Below, piece by piece: positions 1 to 12,231 of a DNA stretch of 14,151 nt. A program made the translations under genes and the position numbers. Each line of letters starts with the position of its first letter. Position 1 is the stretch's first letter. Source of the stretch: Deltaproteobacteria bacterium (GTDB lineage Bacteria > Myxococcota > Myxococcia > Myxococcales > Myxococcaceae). The DNA is taken from NCBI GenBank assembly GCA_016875515.1, contig VGRA01000015.1:1-14151 (forward strand), read 5' to 3'. Under the pieces are notes generated by a model that was given only the letters and a program-made list of their open reading frames with translations, was not told the DNA's origin and made no database searches.

Positions 1-550
1 CGAAGCAGGTGATGCCCTTGTGCTTCCTGGCCTTATCCACCGTGGCGAACACGGTGTACTGGTCCGCGTGGCCGCCGTTGGTGATGAACTGCTTGGCGCC
101 GTTGAGGACGTAGAAGTCCCCCTCGCGCCGCGCGGTGGTCTGCATGCCGGCCACGTCCGAGCCGTTGGAGGGCTCGGTGAGGCAGAAGGAGGCCAGCCTC
201 GGCTGCTCCGTGAACGGGGTGAGCAGCCGCTTCTTCTGCTCCTCCGTCCCGCCCAGCTCGATGGGCAAGAGCGCCAGGTCGTTGGCGATGATGGAGGTGG
301 TGATGCCGGGGCAGCCCCACGACAGCTCCTCGGTGACGATGGCCTGCGCCAGGTGCGACAGCTCCGCGCCGTTGCACGAGGCCGGGATGGTCATGTTGAG
401 GAGCCCCACCTCGTGCGCCTTCTGCAGCACGTCCCGCGGGAAGGTGGAGTGCTCGTCGTAGGGGGCGGCCTTGGGGCGCATCTCCTCGCGGGCAAACTTC
501 CGGGCCATCTCCTGCAGGGCGCGCTGTTCCTCGGTGAGCTGGAAATCCAT
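1..550 (-). CDS. Acyl-CoA dehydrogenase, N-terminal part (runs off the left edge)
   Basis: FAD-dependent acyl-CoA dehydrogenase, the family that makes the alpha,beta double bond in acyl-CoA thioesters in beta-oxidation or branched-chain amino-acid breakdown. The 183 visible residues begin MDFQLTEEQRAL, the usual N-terminal helix, and continue through the all-alpha domain. The family signature FCLTEPSNGSD lies at about residues 122-132, followed by NGAKQFITNGG, in the beta domain that contacts FAD and acyl-CoA. Family length is about 380 residues, so roughly half is here; the C-terminal helical domain with the catalytic Glu lies outside the window, so substrate class cannot be read. The ATG at 548-550 is supported by an AGGAG 11 nt upstream. 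The 130 nt between it and the upstream nucleotidyltransferase gene suggests its own promoter; GTGCTAGG on the minus strand at 601-608 is a weak -10 candidate. Family certain, exact substrate unknown. Confidence 0.95.
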   Translation of the reverse strand, partial: MDFQLTEEQRALQEMARKFAREEMRPKAAPYDEHSTFPRDVLQKAHEVGLLNMTIPASCNGAELSHLAQAIVTEELSWGCPGITTSIIANDLALLPIELGGTEEQKKRLLTPFTEQPRLASFCLTEPSNGSDVAGMQTTARREGDFYVLNGAKQFITNGGHADQYTVFATVDKARKHKGITCF

Positions 551-561
551 GGTGCGAAAGG

Positions 562-566
562 CTCCT
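562..566 (-). promoter_or_regulatory. Shine-Dalgarno site of the acyl-CoA dehydrogenase
   Basis: AGGAG read on the minus strand, 11 nt before the ATG at 548-550. It is one of only a few clear ribosome binding sites in the window and fixes the start of this gene. Confidence 0.7.
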
Positions 567-680
567 GTCGTGCGTGGGAACGGTCCGGCGTGGACGGGTG
601 CCTAGCACGCCCCGGCATGGGACGCAGGGGGAGGACAGCGCCCGGGCGTGAGGTGCGCGACTGGAAGGGATGAATCCGGC

Positions 681-1262
681 TCAACCCACGACGATGCCGG
701 CGAGCACGTCCTCCAGCTGGCGGGAGAGCCGCCGCTCGGCGCACCACGTGCGCAGCGCAGGCAGGTCCACCGGCTCGTTGCGCTTCAGCAGGTGCTGGAG
801 GTCGGAGCGCGACTTCTCGCCCCCGGCATACAGCTTGAACCCGATGAGCGGAAACAGCCCGGTGATGCGGAGGTTGCTGCCCGGCTCGAGCGGCATGGAC
901 GAGGCAAGCGCATCCCGCACCAGTCGGGGAAACCCTCCGGCGGGCGAGTTGTCGAAGTTCACCACATGGACGCGGTCCGCGCCGGGGGCATGGATGTCCA
1001 TGACGCCGCCGAGCGGGTCCTGGGGATCAGGCTCGCGGAGCTCCACCTCCAGCCCTGTCCCACGCAGCACCTGCGCCAGCACCCGCATCTGGGACGGCTC
1101 CACCGCGACGGCCAGGTCGAGGTCCTCGGTGGCACGCGCGTAGCGGTGCGCGGCCATGGCCAGCGCCCCGATGACGACCGTCTCGACCCCCTGCGTCGCA
1201 AGCGCCCCGGTCACCTTCGACGCAAGCTCGAGCGTGGCGTCTGCGGTCTCCTCGCCGATCAC
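681..1262 (-). CDS. Nucleotidyltransferase-fold protein, AbiEii/DUF6036-like
   Basis: 193-residue protein of the MNT/AbiEii-like nucleotidyltransferase fold. The N-terminal part has the expected order of motifs: a helix, then IGALAMAAHR (31-40), then ARATEDLDLAV with the acidic pair D47 and D49 that would bind the metal-nucleotide. This matches the pattern G-x-A-x-x-x-H...R-x-T-x-D-h-D of this superfamily. A later stretch, LRITGLFPLIGFKLYAG, resembles the substrate-side helix (I/LxxLIxxK) seen in such proteins. The GTG start at 1260-1262 is chosen because it overlaps the stop of the upstream 68-residue gene in GTGA and has a GAGGGGG-like site just upstream; an open frame continues further upstream to 1487 but covers that gene. 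Relatives include toxins of type IV/VII toxin-antitoxin pairs and uncharacterised chromosomal proteins. Which acceptor is modified, if any, cannot be told. Fold likely, role unknown. Confidence 0.82.
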   Translation of the reverse strand: MIGEETADATLELASKVTGALATQGVETVVIGALAMAAHRYARATEDLDLAVAVEPSQMRVLAQVLRGTGLEVELREPDPQDPLGGVMDIHAPGADRVHVVNFDNSPAGGFPRLVRDALASSMPLEPGSNLRITGLFPLIGFKLYAGGEKSRSDLQHLLKRNEPVDLPALRTWCAERRLSRQLEDVLAGIVVG

Positions 1263-1465
1263 GGGGCCGCCCCCTCGCGCTCGGCGGCTTCCGGCACCCC
1301 GAAGCGCGCCTGGACGTACCGGAGCCGGGCGCCCAGGCGGAGCGCCAGGCGCATCCGCTCCCGGACGGTCATCCGCGCGAGCCGCTCCAAGGCCCCGGCC
1401 TCGGACGCATCCGCGGACGCGCTCGGGCGGGTGAGCTGGAACTGGGGCTTCTTCTCCTTGGACAT
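1259..1465 (-). CDS. Small 68-residue protein coupled to the nucleotidyltransferase
   Basis: I do not recognise a named family. The protein starts MSKEKKPQFQ, has a low-complexity Ser/Ala stretch, then a basic amphipathic helix region LARMTVRERMRLALRLGARL (about 29-48) and a charged C-terminus. Short proteins with an 'M-S/T-x-x-E/R-R-h-x-x-A-L-x-L-G' helix are often seen just ahead of nucleotidyltransferases of this kind (general recollection, not checked). Reality is supported by the 4-nt GTGA overlap of its TGA with the next start, good third-position G/C, and an ATG 25 nt after the tal stop. No Shine-Dalgarno site is visible; TATCCT about 11 nt upstream could be a -10 for a near-leaderless message. 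It may be a partner or antitoxin of the downstream protein, which is inference only. Confidence 0.68.
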   Translation of the reverse strand: MSKEKKPQFQLTRPSASADASEAGALERLARMTVRERMRLALRLGARLRYVQARFGVPEAAEREGAAP

Positions 1466-1490
1466 GGCGCCCGAGGAGGATAGCCAACGG

Positions 1491-2138
1491 CTACTTCTTC
1501 GGCACTTTCTCCCAGTCCTTCAGGAACTTCGCGATGCCAGCGTCGGTCAGCGGGTGCTGGGACAGCTGCTGGATGACGCTGAAGGGCACCGTGGCCACGT
1601 CCGCCCCCAGCCTGGCCGACTGCAGCACGTGCACCGGGTTGCGGATGGAGGCCACCAGCACCTGCGTCCGGTAGTCATAGTTCCGGAAGATGCTGATGAT
1701 GTCCGCGATGAGCTCCATCCCGTCCTGGGAGATGTCATCCAGGCGGCCGACGAACGGGGAGACGTAGGTGGCCCCCGCCTTGGCGCACAGCAGCGCCTGG
1801 TTGGCGGAGAAGCAGAGGGTCACGTTGGTGCGGATGCCCACGGCGGTGAGCGCCTTGACCGCCTTCATCCCCTCCACGCCCATGGGGATCTTCACCACCA
1901 CGTTGTCGTGGATCTTCGCCAACTGCCTGCCCTCGGCAATCAGCCCCGGGGCATCCAGCGAGACCGCCTCCGCGCTGATGGGGCCATCCACGATGGAGCA
2001 GATCTCCCGGATGGTCTCTTCCAGCGGCCTGCCCACCTTGGCGAGCAGCGAGGGGTTGGTCGTCACGCCGTCCACGCAGCCCATCTCCCAGGCCGCGCGG
2101 ATCTCTTTCACGTCTGCAGTGTCGATGAAGAATTTCAT
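1491..2138 (-). CDS. tal: TalC/FSA-family transaldolase
   Basis: 215-residue single-domain (beta/alpha)8 aldolase of the small transaldolase group (TalC/MipB/FSA). It moves a dihydroxyacetone unit between sugar phosphates in the non-oxidative pentose phosphate pathway, in the cytosol. Visible signatures are FIDTADV at the start, [11 protein letters not shown] (24-34), and the Schiff-base lysine K83 in VVVKIPM. Length fits the family (E. coli FsaA is 220). Two residues separate transaldolase from fructose-6-phosphate aldolase. E57 replaces FsaA Gln59 and F129 (SPFVGR) replaces FsaA Tyr131; both are transaldolase-like, and K83 aligns with FsaA Lys85 at the same offset. So despite the common automatic name, transaldolase is the better call. 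It is divergent from kdsD with a 34-nt gap; the two enzymes share the pentose-phosphate pool. The start ATG has only a weak GGGACC upstream. Confidence 0.94.
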   Translation of the reverse strand: MKFFIDTADVKEIRAAWEMGCVDGVTTNPSLLAKVGRPLEETIREICSIVDGPISAEAVSLDAPGLIAEGRQLAKIHDNVVVKIPMGVEGMKAVKALTAVGIRTNVTLCFSANQALLCAKAGATYVSPFVGRLDDISQDGMELIADIISIFRNYDYRTQVLVASIRNPVHVLQSARLGADVATVPFSVIQQLSQHPLTDAGIAKFLKDWEKVPKK

Positions 2139-2156
2139 GGGTCAGGTCCCGGCGGG

Positions 2157-2162
2157 TTTAAC
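2157..2162. promoter_or_regulatory. Candidate shared -10 element between tal and kdsD
   Basis: TTTAAC (plus) / GTTAAA (minus) is the only A+T-rich patch in the 34-nt divergent spacer. It ends 10 nt before the kdsD ATG and lies 18 nt from the tal ATG. As a plus-strand -10 it matches TATAAT at 4 of 6 positions. The small spacer leaves no room for two separate full promoters with long leaders. This is inference; no start site is known. Confidence 0.35.
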
Positions 2163-2172
2163 GTGCCGCCGC

Positions 2173-3207
2173 ATGGCTAGCACGCCTCGCCGCCAACCGA
2201 AACGAACTCTTCACGCTGCCAGTAGTCTCTCTTCAGCCCCGGACGACGCCGTCGCCTGGGGCCGGGAGGTGCTGGAGGCGGAGGCCGCCGCCATCCGGCA
2301 GGTGACGGCGCGGCTGGATGGGCGCTTCGCGGAGGCTGTGGCCTGGCTGCAGGGCTGCACCGGCGCCGTGGTGGTGACCGCCATTGGGAAGCCGGGGTTC
2401 GTGGCCCAGAAGCTGTCGGCCACGCTCGCCTCCACGGGCGTGCGCTCCTTCTATCTGCACCCGGCGGAGGCGGTGCACGGGGACCTCGGGCGGGTGGCCG
2501 CGGGGGACGTGGTGCTGGCGCTCAGCAACAGCGGCGCCTCCGAGGAACTGCTCCGGCTCCTCCCCGCCTTCAAGCGGCTGGGAGCGAAGGTGATTGCGCT
2601 GACCGGGGACCCGCAGAGCGGGCTCGCCCGCGGGGCGGACCTGGTGCTGGACATCGGCCGCGTGGAGGAGGCCTGTCCCCTGGGGCTCGTCCCCACCGCC
2701 TCCTCCGCGGCGCTGCACGCGCTCTCGGACGCGCTGGCCATGGCGCTCACCCGCGCCCGCCGCTTCACCCAGGACGAGTACGCGCAGTTCCACCCGGGCG
2801 GGAAGCTGGGCCGGCAGGTGATGCAGGTGCGGGAGCTCATGCGCACGGGGGACGCCATCCCCGTGGTGAGGGCCACCGCGCCGCTCTCGGAAGGCGTGGC
2901 GGTGATGACGCGCACCCCGGGCCGCCCCGGCGCCACGCTGGTGGTGGACGGCAAGGGGCGCATGGTGGGCATCTTCACGGACGGGGACCTGCGCCGGCAC
3001 GTGGAGAAGGGCAAGCCGCGCTTCGACGTGACCATGCGCGAGGTGATGGGGAAGCATCCCCGCAGCCTGGCCCCGGAGCAGAAGGTGGTGGCCGCCGTGG
3101 CGCTCATGCGCGAGACGCGCGTGGACCAGCTCCCCGTGGTGGACGGGGCCGGCAAGCCGGTGGGCCTGCTGGACGTGCAGGACCTGCTGGCAGCCGGCTT
3201 CGTCTGA
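2173..3207 (+). CDS. kdsD: Arabinose-5-phosphate isomerase, KpsF/GutQ family (SIS + two CBS domains)
   Basis: 344-residue aldose-ketose isomerase that interconverts ribulose-5-phosphate and arabinose-5-phosphate, the first step towards KDO of lipopolysaccharide. The SIS domain spans about 25-215: GKPGFVAQK (72-80), LASTGVRSFYLHPAEAVHGDLG, SNSGAS and FHPGGKLGRQ. The His residues equivalent to E. coli KdsD His88 and His193 are present (H102, H207). Two CBS domains follow (about 218-282 and 287-344), with IFTDGDLRR in the first. Similarity to E. coli KdsD (328 residues) runs to the last residues. One change is GKPG where KdsD has GKSG; this may be a common variant. ATG 2173 is the only in-frame start codon between the tal gene and the SIS domain, apart from a GTG at 2269 that would cut into the first helix. 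The first 20 or so codons (aaa, act, ctt, agt) are unlike the rest. It converges with the TPR gene, stop to stop, 4 nt apart. The substrate is assigned by family; GutQ or sialic-acid-linked roles remain possible. Confidence 0.93.
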   Translation: MASTPRRQPKRTLHAASSLSSAPDDAVAWGREVLEAEAAAIRQVTARLDGRFAEAVAWLQGCTGAVVVTAIGKPGFVAQKLSATLASTGVRSFYLHPAEAVHGDLGRVAAGDVVLALSNSGASEELLRLLPAFKRLGAKVIALTGDPQSGLARGADLVLDIGRVEEACPLGLVPTASSAALHALSDALAMALTRARRFTQDEYAQFHPGGKLGRQVMQVRELMRTGDAIPVVRATAPLSEGVAVMTRTPGRPGATLVVDGKGRMVGIFTDGDLRRHVEKGKPRFDVTMREVMGKHPRSLAPEQKVVAAVALMRETRVDQLPVVDGAGKPVGLLDVQDLLAAGFV

Positions 3208-3211
3208 GGGA

Positions 3212-4336
3212 CTACTTCGCCTCCGCCAGCTTCGCCTCCAGCTTCGCCGCCCCCGCGGCGTCCCCCTTGCCGCGCAGCGCGTCCGCCAACTGCTGAACCG
3301 AGGCGCGCGAGGTGGCCACCGCCACACCGAAGACGCGGTCCGCCATGGGCTGACGGTTGAGCCCCAGCAGCGCCCACGCCATGCCCGCCTGCACGCGGCC
3401 ATCCTGCGCGCTGTAGGGCATCACCGCCTTGTAGAGCTCCAGCGCCGGGTCGAACCGGCCGGCGGCGAGGTGCCCCTCCGCCTCGTCCACCTTCTTCGCC
3501 ACGTCCGCCTGCACCTCCGGGCGCTGCGCCGCCTGCTGGAACGCGGCCACCTGCTCGGCCGACAGCGGCGGGGGCGCACCGGCCGGGGACGGCGGCGCGG
3601 GCGGGGGCGCGGCGGCGGCCACGCGGGCCTCCGCCAGCTTCGAAAGCCCCCCGGCGTTCTTCGCCGCCTGCGCGCGGGCGCCGAGCGCACGGGCCCGGTC
3701 CACCCGCGCCGAGGCCGGGTGGCGCTGCACGTACCGCTCGAAGTCGCTCCGCGCCTGCTCCAGCGACGCGGGGTCGTCCCCCTTCGTCTCCAGCAGCAGC
3801 ACCCCTTCCCCGAACAGCGCCTCCTCGTACGCGTCTGCCACGTCCAGCACCGCGCCGTAGGCAGCGAGCGCGCCCTCAGGCCGGCCGGCCAGGTGGTGCA
3901 CGTGGCCCGCGAGCGCCTGCACCTCGAGCACCGGCTCCAGGGACGCGCGCAGGCACGCGAGCGCCTCGGGCAGCTTCCAGGCGTCCGCCCGGGCCAGCGC
4001 CTCCTTCAGCGTGGGCGGGGACTCCCCGCACTTCGGCGCAGGCGGCGTCTTCGACGCGAAGGCCTTCTTGCGCAGCGCCACGTAGCGGGCACGCACCGGC
4101 TCCGACGCCTTCACCGCCTCGGCGAAGTACGTGAGCGCCTCGTCCCGCCGGCCCTGGTTCCAGTACAGCTTGCCAATGGCCGCGGACACCTCGAAGGGCT
4201 TGTCCTTCCCCGCCAGCCCCAGCTCCTCCACCTGCTTGAGCAGCGCCTCGGGCGTGGGCGGCGGCTCGCCTGCGGGCGGGGGCGCGGCGGGGGCAACGGA
4301 CAACAGGGAGGACAGCAGGAGGGACGCGGTGCTCAT
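3212..4336 (-). CDS. TPR-repeat protein with a probable signal peptide
   Basis: 374-residue tetratricopeptide-like protein, last gene of the dapB operon. The N-terminus MSTASLLLSSLLSVAPAAP is a hydrophobic stretch that could be a Sec signal peptide, though it lacks the usual Lys/Arg. Helical repeat segments follow: FEVSAAIGKLYWNQGRRDEA (48-67), a region with HHLAGRPEGALAAYGAVLDV, and C-terminal repeats with AEGHLAAGRFDPALELYKAV and GMAWALLGLNRQPMADRVFG. A Pro/Ala-rich linker at about 235-258 separates the two repeat blocks. TPR domains mediate protein contacts; no enzyme motif is visible, so the role is unknown, perhaps a periplasmic scaffold. The ATG at 4334-4336 overlaps the folK stop in ATGA, indicating translational coupling; no Shine-Dalgarno site is seen. 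Confidence 0.82.
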   Translation of the reverse strand: MSTASLLLSSLLSVAPAAPPPAGEPPPTPEALLKQVEELGLAGKDKPFEVSAAIGKLYWNQGRRDEALTYFAEAVKASEPVRARYVALRKKAFASKTPPAPKCGESPPTLKEALARADAWKLPEALACLRASLEPVLEVQALAGHVHHLAGRPEGALAAYGAVLDVADAYEEALFGEGVLLLETKGDDPASLEQARSDFERYVQRHPASARVDRARALGARAQAAKNAGGLSKLAEARVAAAAPPPAPPSPAGAPPPLSAEQVAAFQQAAQRPEVQADVAKKVDEAEGHLAAGRFDPALELYKAVMPYSAQDGRVQAGMAWALLGLNRQPMADRVFGVAVATSRASVQQLADALRGKGDAAGAAKLEAKLAEAK

Positions 4337-4833
4337 GGCAGGGAGGGAGGCGGGGCGCAGCGCAGCACGCCGCCGGGCGGGAGGTGACGGAGCAGCTCGT
4401 CCATGGTGTGGGCGAGTAACGGGTGGACCGCCCAGGGCGCCACCTCCACGAGCGGCTCCAGCACGAAGCGGCGGCGGTGCAGCTCCGGGTGCGGCACGGT
4501 GAGCCCCGGCTCGTCCACCACCCGCTCGCCGTACAGCAGCAGGTCCAGGTCCAGCGTGCGGGGCCCCCAGCGCTCGCGGCGCACGCGGCCGGAGAACCGC
4601 TCCAGCTCCCGCAGGCGCCCCAGCAGCGCCGCGGGCTCCACCTCCACCTGCGCCACCAGCACGGCGTTGAGGTAGTCCGGCTGCTCGGGTCCCACGGCGG
4701 ATGTCTCGTACAGGGACGAGCAGGCGGACAGGCGCACGCCCGGCGTGGCGGCGAGCCCGCGCAGCGCCGCGTCGACGTGCGCCGCCCGGTCCCCCACGTT
4801 GCTGCCGAGCGCGATGTAGGCGGTCTCGCTCAC
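4333..4833 (-). CDS. folK: 2-amino-4-hydroxy-6-hydroxymethyldihydropteridine diphosphokinase (HPPK)
   Basis: 166-residue HPPK, which transfers pyrophosphate from ATP to 6-hydroxymethyl-7,8-dihydropterin in folate synthesis (cytosol). It shows the full family pattern: YIALGSNVGDR at the N-terminus, the pterin-side segment YETSAVGPEQPDYLNAVL, the Mg/ATP signature RWGPRTLDLDLLLYG, and VPHPELHRRRFVLEPL. The DLD pair supplies the metal-binding aspartates. Length matches E. coli FolK (159). The start is GTG at 4831-4833, chosen because it overlaps the stop of the upstream FAH gene (GTGA) and puts the homology right at the N-terminus; no Shine-Dalgarno site is visible, so translation probably depends on coupling. 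Other fol genes are not in the window. Confidence 0.95.
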   Translation of the reverse strand: MSETAYIALGSNVGDRAAHVDAALRGLAATPGVRLSACSSLYETSAVGPEQPDYLNAVLVAQVEVEPAALLGRLRELERFSGRVRRERWGPRTLDLDLLLYGERVVDEPGLTVPHPELHRRRFVLEPLVEVAPWAVHPLLAHTMDELLRHLPPGGVLRCAPPPSLP

Positions 4834-5594
4834 GCGGCGACAACGGGGTTGGACAGCATGCCGATTCCCTCGACCTCAATCTCCACCACGTCCCCGGCGA
4901 GCAGCCTGCCCACGCCCGCGGGGGTGCCGGTGCTGATGAGGTCCCCGGGCATGAGCGTCATGGCGTGGCTGATGAAGGACAGCAGCTCCGCGGGCGGGAA
5001 CACCATGTCCCCCGTCTGCCCGTCCTGCCGCACCTGCCCGTTCACCCGGGCCAGGACGCGCGCGTCCTTCCACAGCGCAGACGTGGCCGGCACCAGCCAC
5101 GGCCCCACGCAGCAGAAGGTGTCGTAGGACTTGGCGCGCGTGTGCTGGACCTCCCGCCGCTGGATGTCCCGGGCCGTCACGTCGTTCACGCACGTCAGCG
5201 CCACGATGGCCGCCGCCGCCTCCTCCGGGGAGGCGTTCTTCAGCCGCTTGCCCACCACGAGCCCCAGCTCCGCCTCGTGCTGCACGTCCTCGCTCACTGC
5301 AGGCAGCAGGATGGGACTGCCCGGGCCGTTGAGGGAGGAGGGCGCCTTCAGGAACAGCAGCGGCTCGGCGGGGACGGGCTTGCCCATCTCGGCGGCGTGC
5401 TTGCGGTAGTTCTGCCCCACGCACACCACCTTGGAGGGCTGCACCGGAGCGAGCAACTGCACCTCGGTGACGGGCACCGGCGCCCCCGCGGCCACGCCCC
5501 CCTCCCACGGCGCCCCGGACAGCGGCTGCACGCCCACCCCCTGCATCCGCCCCCAGCGCTCCACCCCGTCCAGCGCGAGGCGGATGTACCTCAC
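4830..5594 (-). CDS. Fumarylacetoacetate hydrolase (FAH)-family protein
   Basis: 254-residue metal-dependent hydrolase/isomerase of the FAH superfamily, whose members cleave or decarboxylate 2-oxo acids (acylpyruvases, oxaloacetate decarboxylase, HpcE/COHED-type enzymes). Seen in order: a short N-terminal domain, [17 protein letters not shown] (55-71), [12 protein letters not shown], the metal ligands E107 and E109 in HEAEL, then [10 protein letters not shown] with D138, [13 protein letters not shown], and the C-terminal [13 protein letters not shown]. This pattern is that of YcgM/FAHD1-like proteins, so an acylpyruvase or oxaloacetate decarboxylase is most likely, but the substrate cannot be read. 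The GTG start at 5592-5594 overlaps the dapB stop (GTGA), is preceded by AAGGTGAGG, and begins with the usual MRYIRL-type strand. The open frame extends upstream to 6065 but that part is shadow of dapB. Confidence 0.93.
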   Translation of the reverse strand: MRYIRLALDGVERWGRMQGVGVQPLSGAPWEGGVAAGAPVPVTEVQLLAPVQPSKVVCVGQNYRKHAAEMGKPVPAEPLLFLKAPSSLNGPGSPILLPAVSEDVQHEAELGLVVGKRLKNASPEEAAAAIVALTCVNDVTARDIQRREVQHTRAKSYDTFCCVGPWLVPATSALWKDARVLARVNGQVRQDGQTGDMVFPPAELLSFISHAMTLMPGDLISTGTPAGVGRLLAGDVVEIEVEGIGMLSNPVVAA

Positions 5595-6412
5595 GGCCTC
5601 ACCTTCAGCCCGAGCACGTCCGCCATGTCGTACAGCCCCGCGGGCTTGCCGGCCACCCACTTCGCCGCCCGCAGCGCCCCGTGCGCGAACTGCTCGCGGC
5701 TGCTCGCGCGGTGGGTGAGCTCCACGCGCTCCCCCTCGCCGAAGAAGTACACGGTGTGCTCCCCCACCACGTCCCCGCCGCGCAGCGCCTGGATGCCCAG
5801 GTGGGACTCGCCGCGCACCCCGGTCTCCCCCTGGCGGGCGGTGACGAAGTCGGACGGCGAGCGCCCCAGCGCGGAGGCAATCTGCTCGGCCATGCGCAGC
5901 GCGGTGCCGGACGGCGCGTCCTTCTTGTTCCGGTGGTGCGTCTCCAGGATCTCCACGTCGAAGCTGCCGCCCAGCACCTTCGCCAGCTGCGCCGCAACCT
6001 GGATGACCAGGTTGACGCCCACCGACATGTTGGGGGCCATCACCACGGGGATGCGCCTGGAGCACTCGGCCACCGCGGCGCGGGCCGCCGGGGAGAAGCC
6101 GGTGCTGCCCACCACCAGCCCCACGCCCGCCTCCGCGCAGGCGCGCGCGTGGGCCACCGAGGCCTCCGGCGAGGTGAAGTCGATGACCACCTGCGCCTGG
6201 CGCTCCCCCTTGCCGAGCGCCTTCGCCAGGCTGTCATCCACCGGGACCTCCAGCATCCCCAGCTTGCAGGCGAGCCCCGCGTCCAGCCCCACCGCGGCGC
6301 TGCCCACCTTCTCGGTGGCGCCCACGACGTCCAACTCCATGTCGTCCCGGACGAGGCGCAAGAGCGTGCTCCCCATCCGGCCCGTCACTCCGGTGATGAC
6401 CGTTCGAACCAT
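5591..6412 (-). CDS. dapB: 4-hydroxy-tetrahydrodipicolinate reductase
   Basis: 273-residue DapB, NAD(P)H-dependent reductase of the diaminopimelate/lysine pathway, needed for peptidoglycan and lysine. The N-terminal Rossmann motif is GVTGRMG (8-14). The NAD-ribose region FTSPEA, the cofactor segment VVGSTGFS and [10 protein letters not shown] follow. The catalytic segment [15 protein letters not shown] holds H159 and K163, at the same numbers as E. coli DapB, which is also 273 residues. That exact match and an AAGAGG 11 nt upstream favour the ATG at 6410-6412 over the in-frame ATG at 6419-6421, which sits only 2 nt from the same site. First gene of a four-gene operon with the FAH-family gene, folK and a TPR gene, all coupled by 4-nt overlaps. 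Divergent from uvrA over 45 nt. Confidence 0.96.
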   Translation of the reverse strand: MVRTVITGVTGRMGSTLLRLVRDDMELDVVGATEKVGSAAVGLDAGLACKLGMLEVPVDDSLAKALGKGERQAQVVIDFTSPEASVAHARACAEAGVGLVVGSTGFSPAARAAVAECSRRIPVVMAPNMSVGVNLVIQVAAQLAKVLGGSFDVEILETHHRNKKDAPSGTALRMAEQIASALGRSPSDFVTARQGETGVRGESHLGIQALRGGDVVGEHTVYFFGEGERVELTHRASSREQFAHGALRAAKWVAGKPAGLYDMADVLGLKVRP

Positions 6413-6423
6413 GATGGGCATGG

Positions 6424-6429
6424 CCTCTT
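6424..6429 (-). promoter_or_regulatory. dapB: Shine-Dalgarno site deciding the dapB start
   Basis: AAGAGG on the minus strand. It lies 11 nt before the ATG at 6410-6412 but only 2 nt before the ATG at 6419-6421, so it selects the downstream start and a 273-residue DapB. Confidence 0.6.
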
Positions 6430-6441
6430 AGCACCCCGGCC

Positions 6442-6447
6442 GTTAAG
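6442..6447. promoter_or_regulatory. Candidate shared -10 element between dapB and uvrA
   Basis: GTTAAG (plus) / CTTAAC (minus) is the A+T-rich core of the 45-nt divergent spacer. It ends 10 nt before the uvrA GTG and lies about 12 nt above the dapB ribosome site. The position fits a near-leaderless uvrA message and a short dapB leader. Match to TATAAT is weak, so this is inference from position. Confidence 0.28.
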
Positions 6448-6457
6448 TGGCGTCCCC

Positions 6458-11737
<5,280 letters not shown>

Positions 11738-11748
11738 CCAGAGACGTC

Positions 11749-12150
11749 ATGGGACTCCGCATCCAGAAGACCGACGAGCAGTGGCGCGCGGAGCTCTCCT
11801 CGGAGCAGTACCGGGTGCTGCGCCAGAAGAGCACCGAGCGCGCCTTCACCGGCGCGTACTGGGACAGCCACGACGCGGCCACCTACGCCTGCGCAGGGTG
11901 CGGCGAGCCGCTCTTCTCCAGCGAGACCAAGTACGACAGCGGCAGCGGCTGGCCCTCCTTCTTCGCCCCGCTGGCGAAGGACAAGGTGGGCGAGGACGTG
12001 GACGGCTCGCACGGGATGGTGCGCACGGAGATCCACTGCGCCGCGTGCGGCGGGCACCTCGGCCACGTCTTCACCGACGGGCCGCGCCCCACCGGGCTCC
12101 GCTACTGCGTCAACTCGCTCAGCCTGAAGAAGCTGCACCCGGGGAAGTAG
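11749..12150 (+). CDS. msrB: Peptide-methionine (R)-S-oxide reductase MsrB
   Basis: 133-residue MsrB (SelR domain), which reduces the R form of methionine sulfoxide in proteins. Two zinc-binding CxxC pairs are present (C48/C51 in CAGCGEP; C97/C100 in CAACGGH), as are SGSGWPSF (64-71), the histidines of GGHLGHVF, and the catalytic C120 in RYCVNS. The position that carries the recycling Cys in some MsrB proteins (SGCGWPSF) is Ser67 here, so recycling probably uses another Cys or thioredoxin directly. The length is that of a single-domain MsrB with no MsrA fusion and no signal peptide, hence cytosolic. The ATG is 11 nt after the uvrA stop on the same strand, so co-transcription with uvrA is likely; both act in damage repair, which is suggestive only. 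Confidence 0.96.
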   Translation: MGLRIQKTDEQWRAELSSEQYRVLRQKSTERAFTGAYWDSHDAATYACAGCGEPLFSSETKYDSGSGWPSFFAPLAKDKVGEDVDGSHGMVRTEIHCAACGGHLGHVFTDGPRPTGLRYCVNSLSLKKLHPGK

Positions 12151-12178
12151 GGCGGCGACCGGGTTGGGCTCGCCGCCC
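12150..12178 (+). terminator. GC-rich hairpin just after msrB
   Basis: A perfect 9-bp stem (GGGCGGCGA with TCGCCGCCC) around an 11-nt loop begins at the last base of the msrB stop codon. It is well placed to end the uvrA-msrB message. There is no T-run after it, so it is not a classic intrinsic terminator; in a genome this GC-rich such stems also occur by chance. Confidence 0.38.
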
Positions 12179-12216
12179 GTGCCCCGCTCCCCGCCGCTGC
12201 GCCCCGGCAGAGTCGT

Positions 12217-12222
12217 GATAAG
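12217..12222 (+). promoter_or_regulatory. Candidate -10 element of the broken lipoprotein gene
   Basis: GATAAG inside GTGATAAGG, matching TATAAT at 4 of 6 positions. GTGATAA is followed by exactly 10 nt before the CTG at 12232, the same spacing as from GTGATAA to the proA ATG. The message would start a few bases before the start codon. Confidence 0.4.
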
Positions 12223-12231
12223 GCCCGCGCC

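Noticed and set aside
1768..2172. Upstream in-frame extension of kdsD
   Set aside because: This part is antisense to the conserved tal gene and shows no SIS-family sequence.
5595..6065. Upstream in-frame extension of the FAH-family gene
   Set aside because: It overlaps dapB on the same strand in another frame. The GTG overlapping the dapB stop, with a good ribosome site, explains the start.
5681..6457. Upstream in-frame extension of uvrA (259 residues)
   Set aside because: It lies opposite dapB on the other strand and its translation is His/Arg/Gly-rich nonsense; UvrA homology starts at the GTG at 6458.
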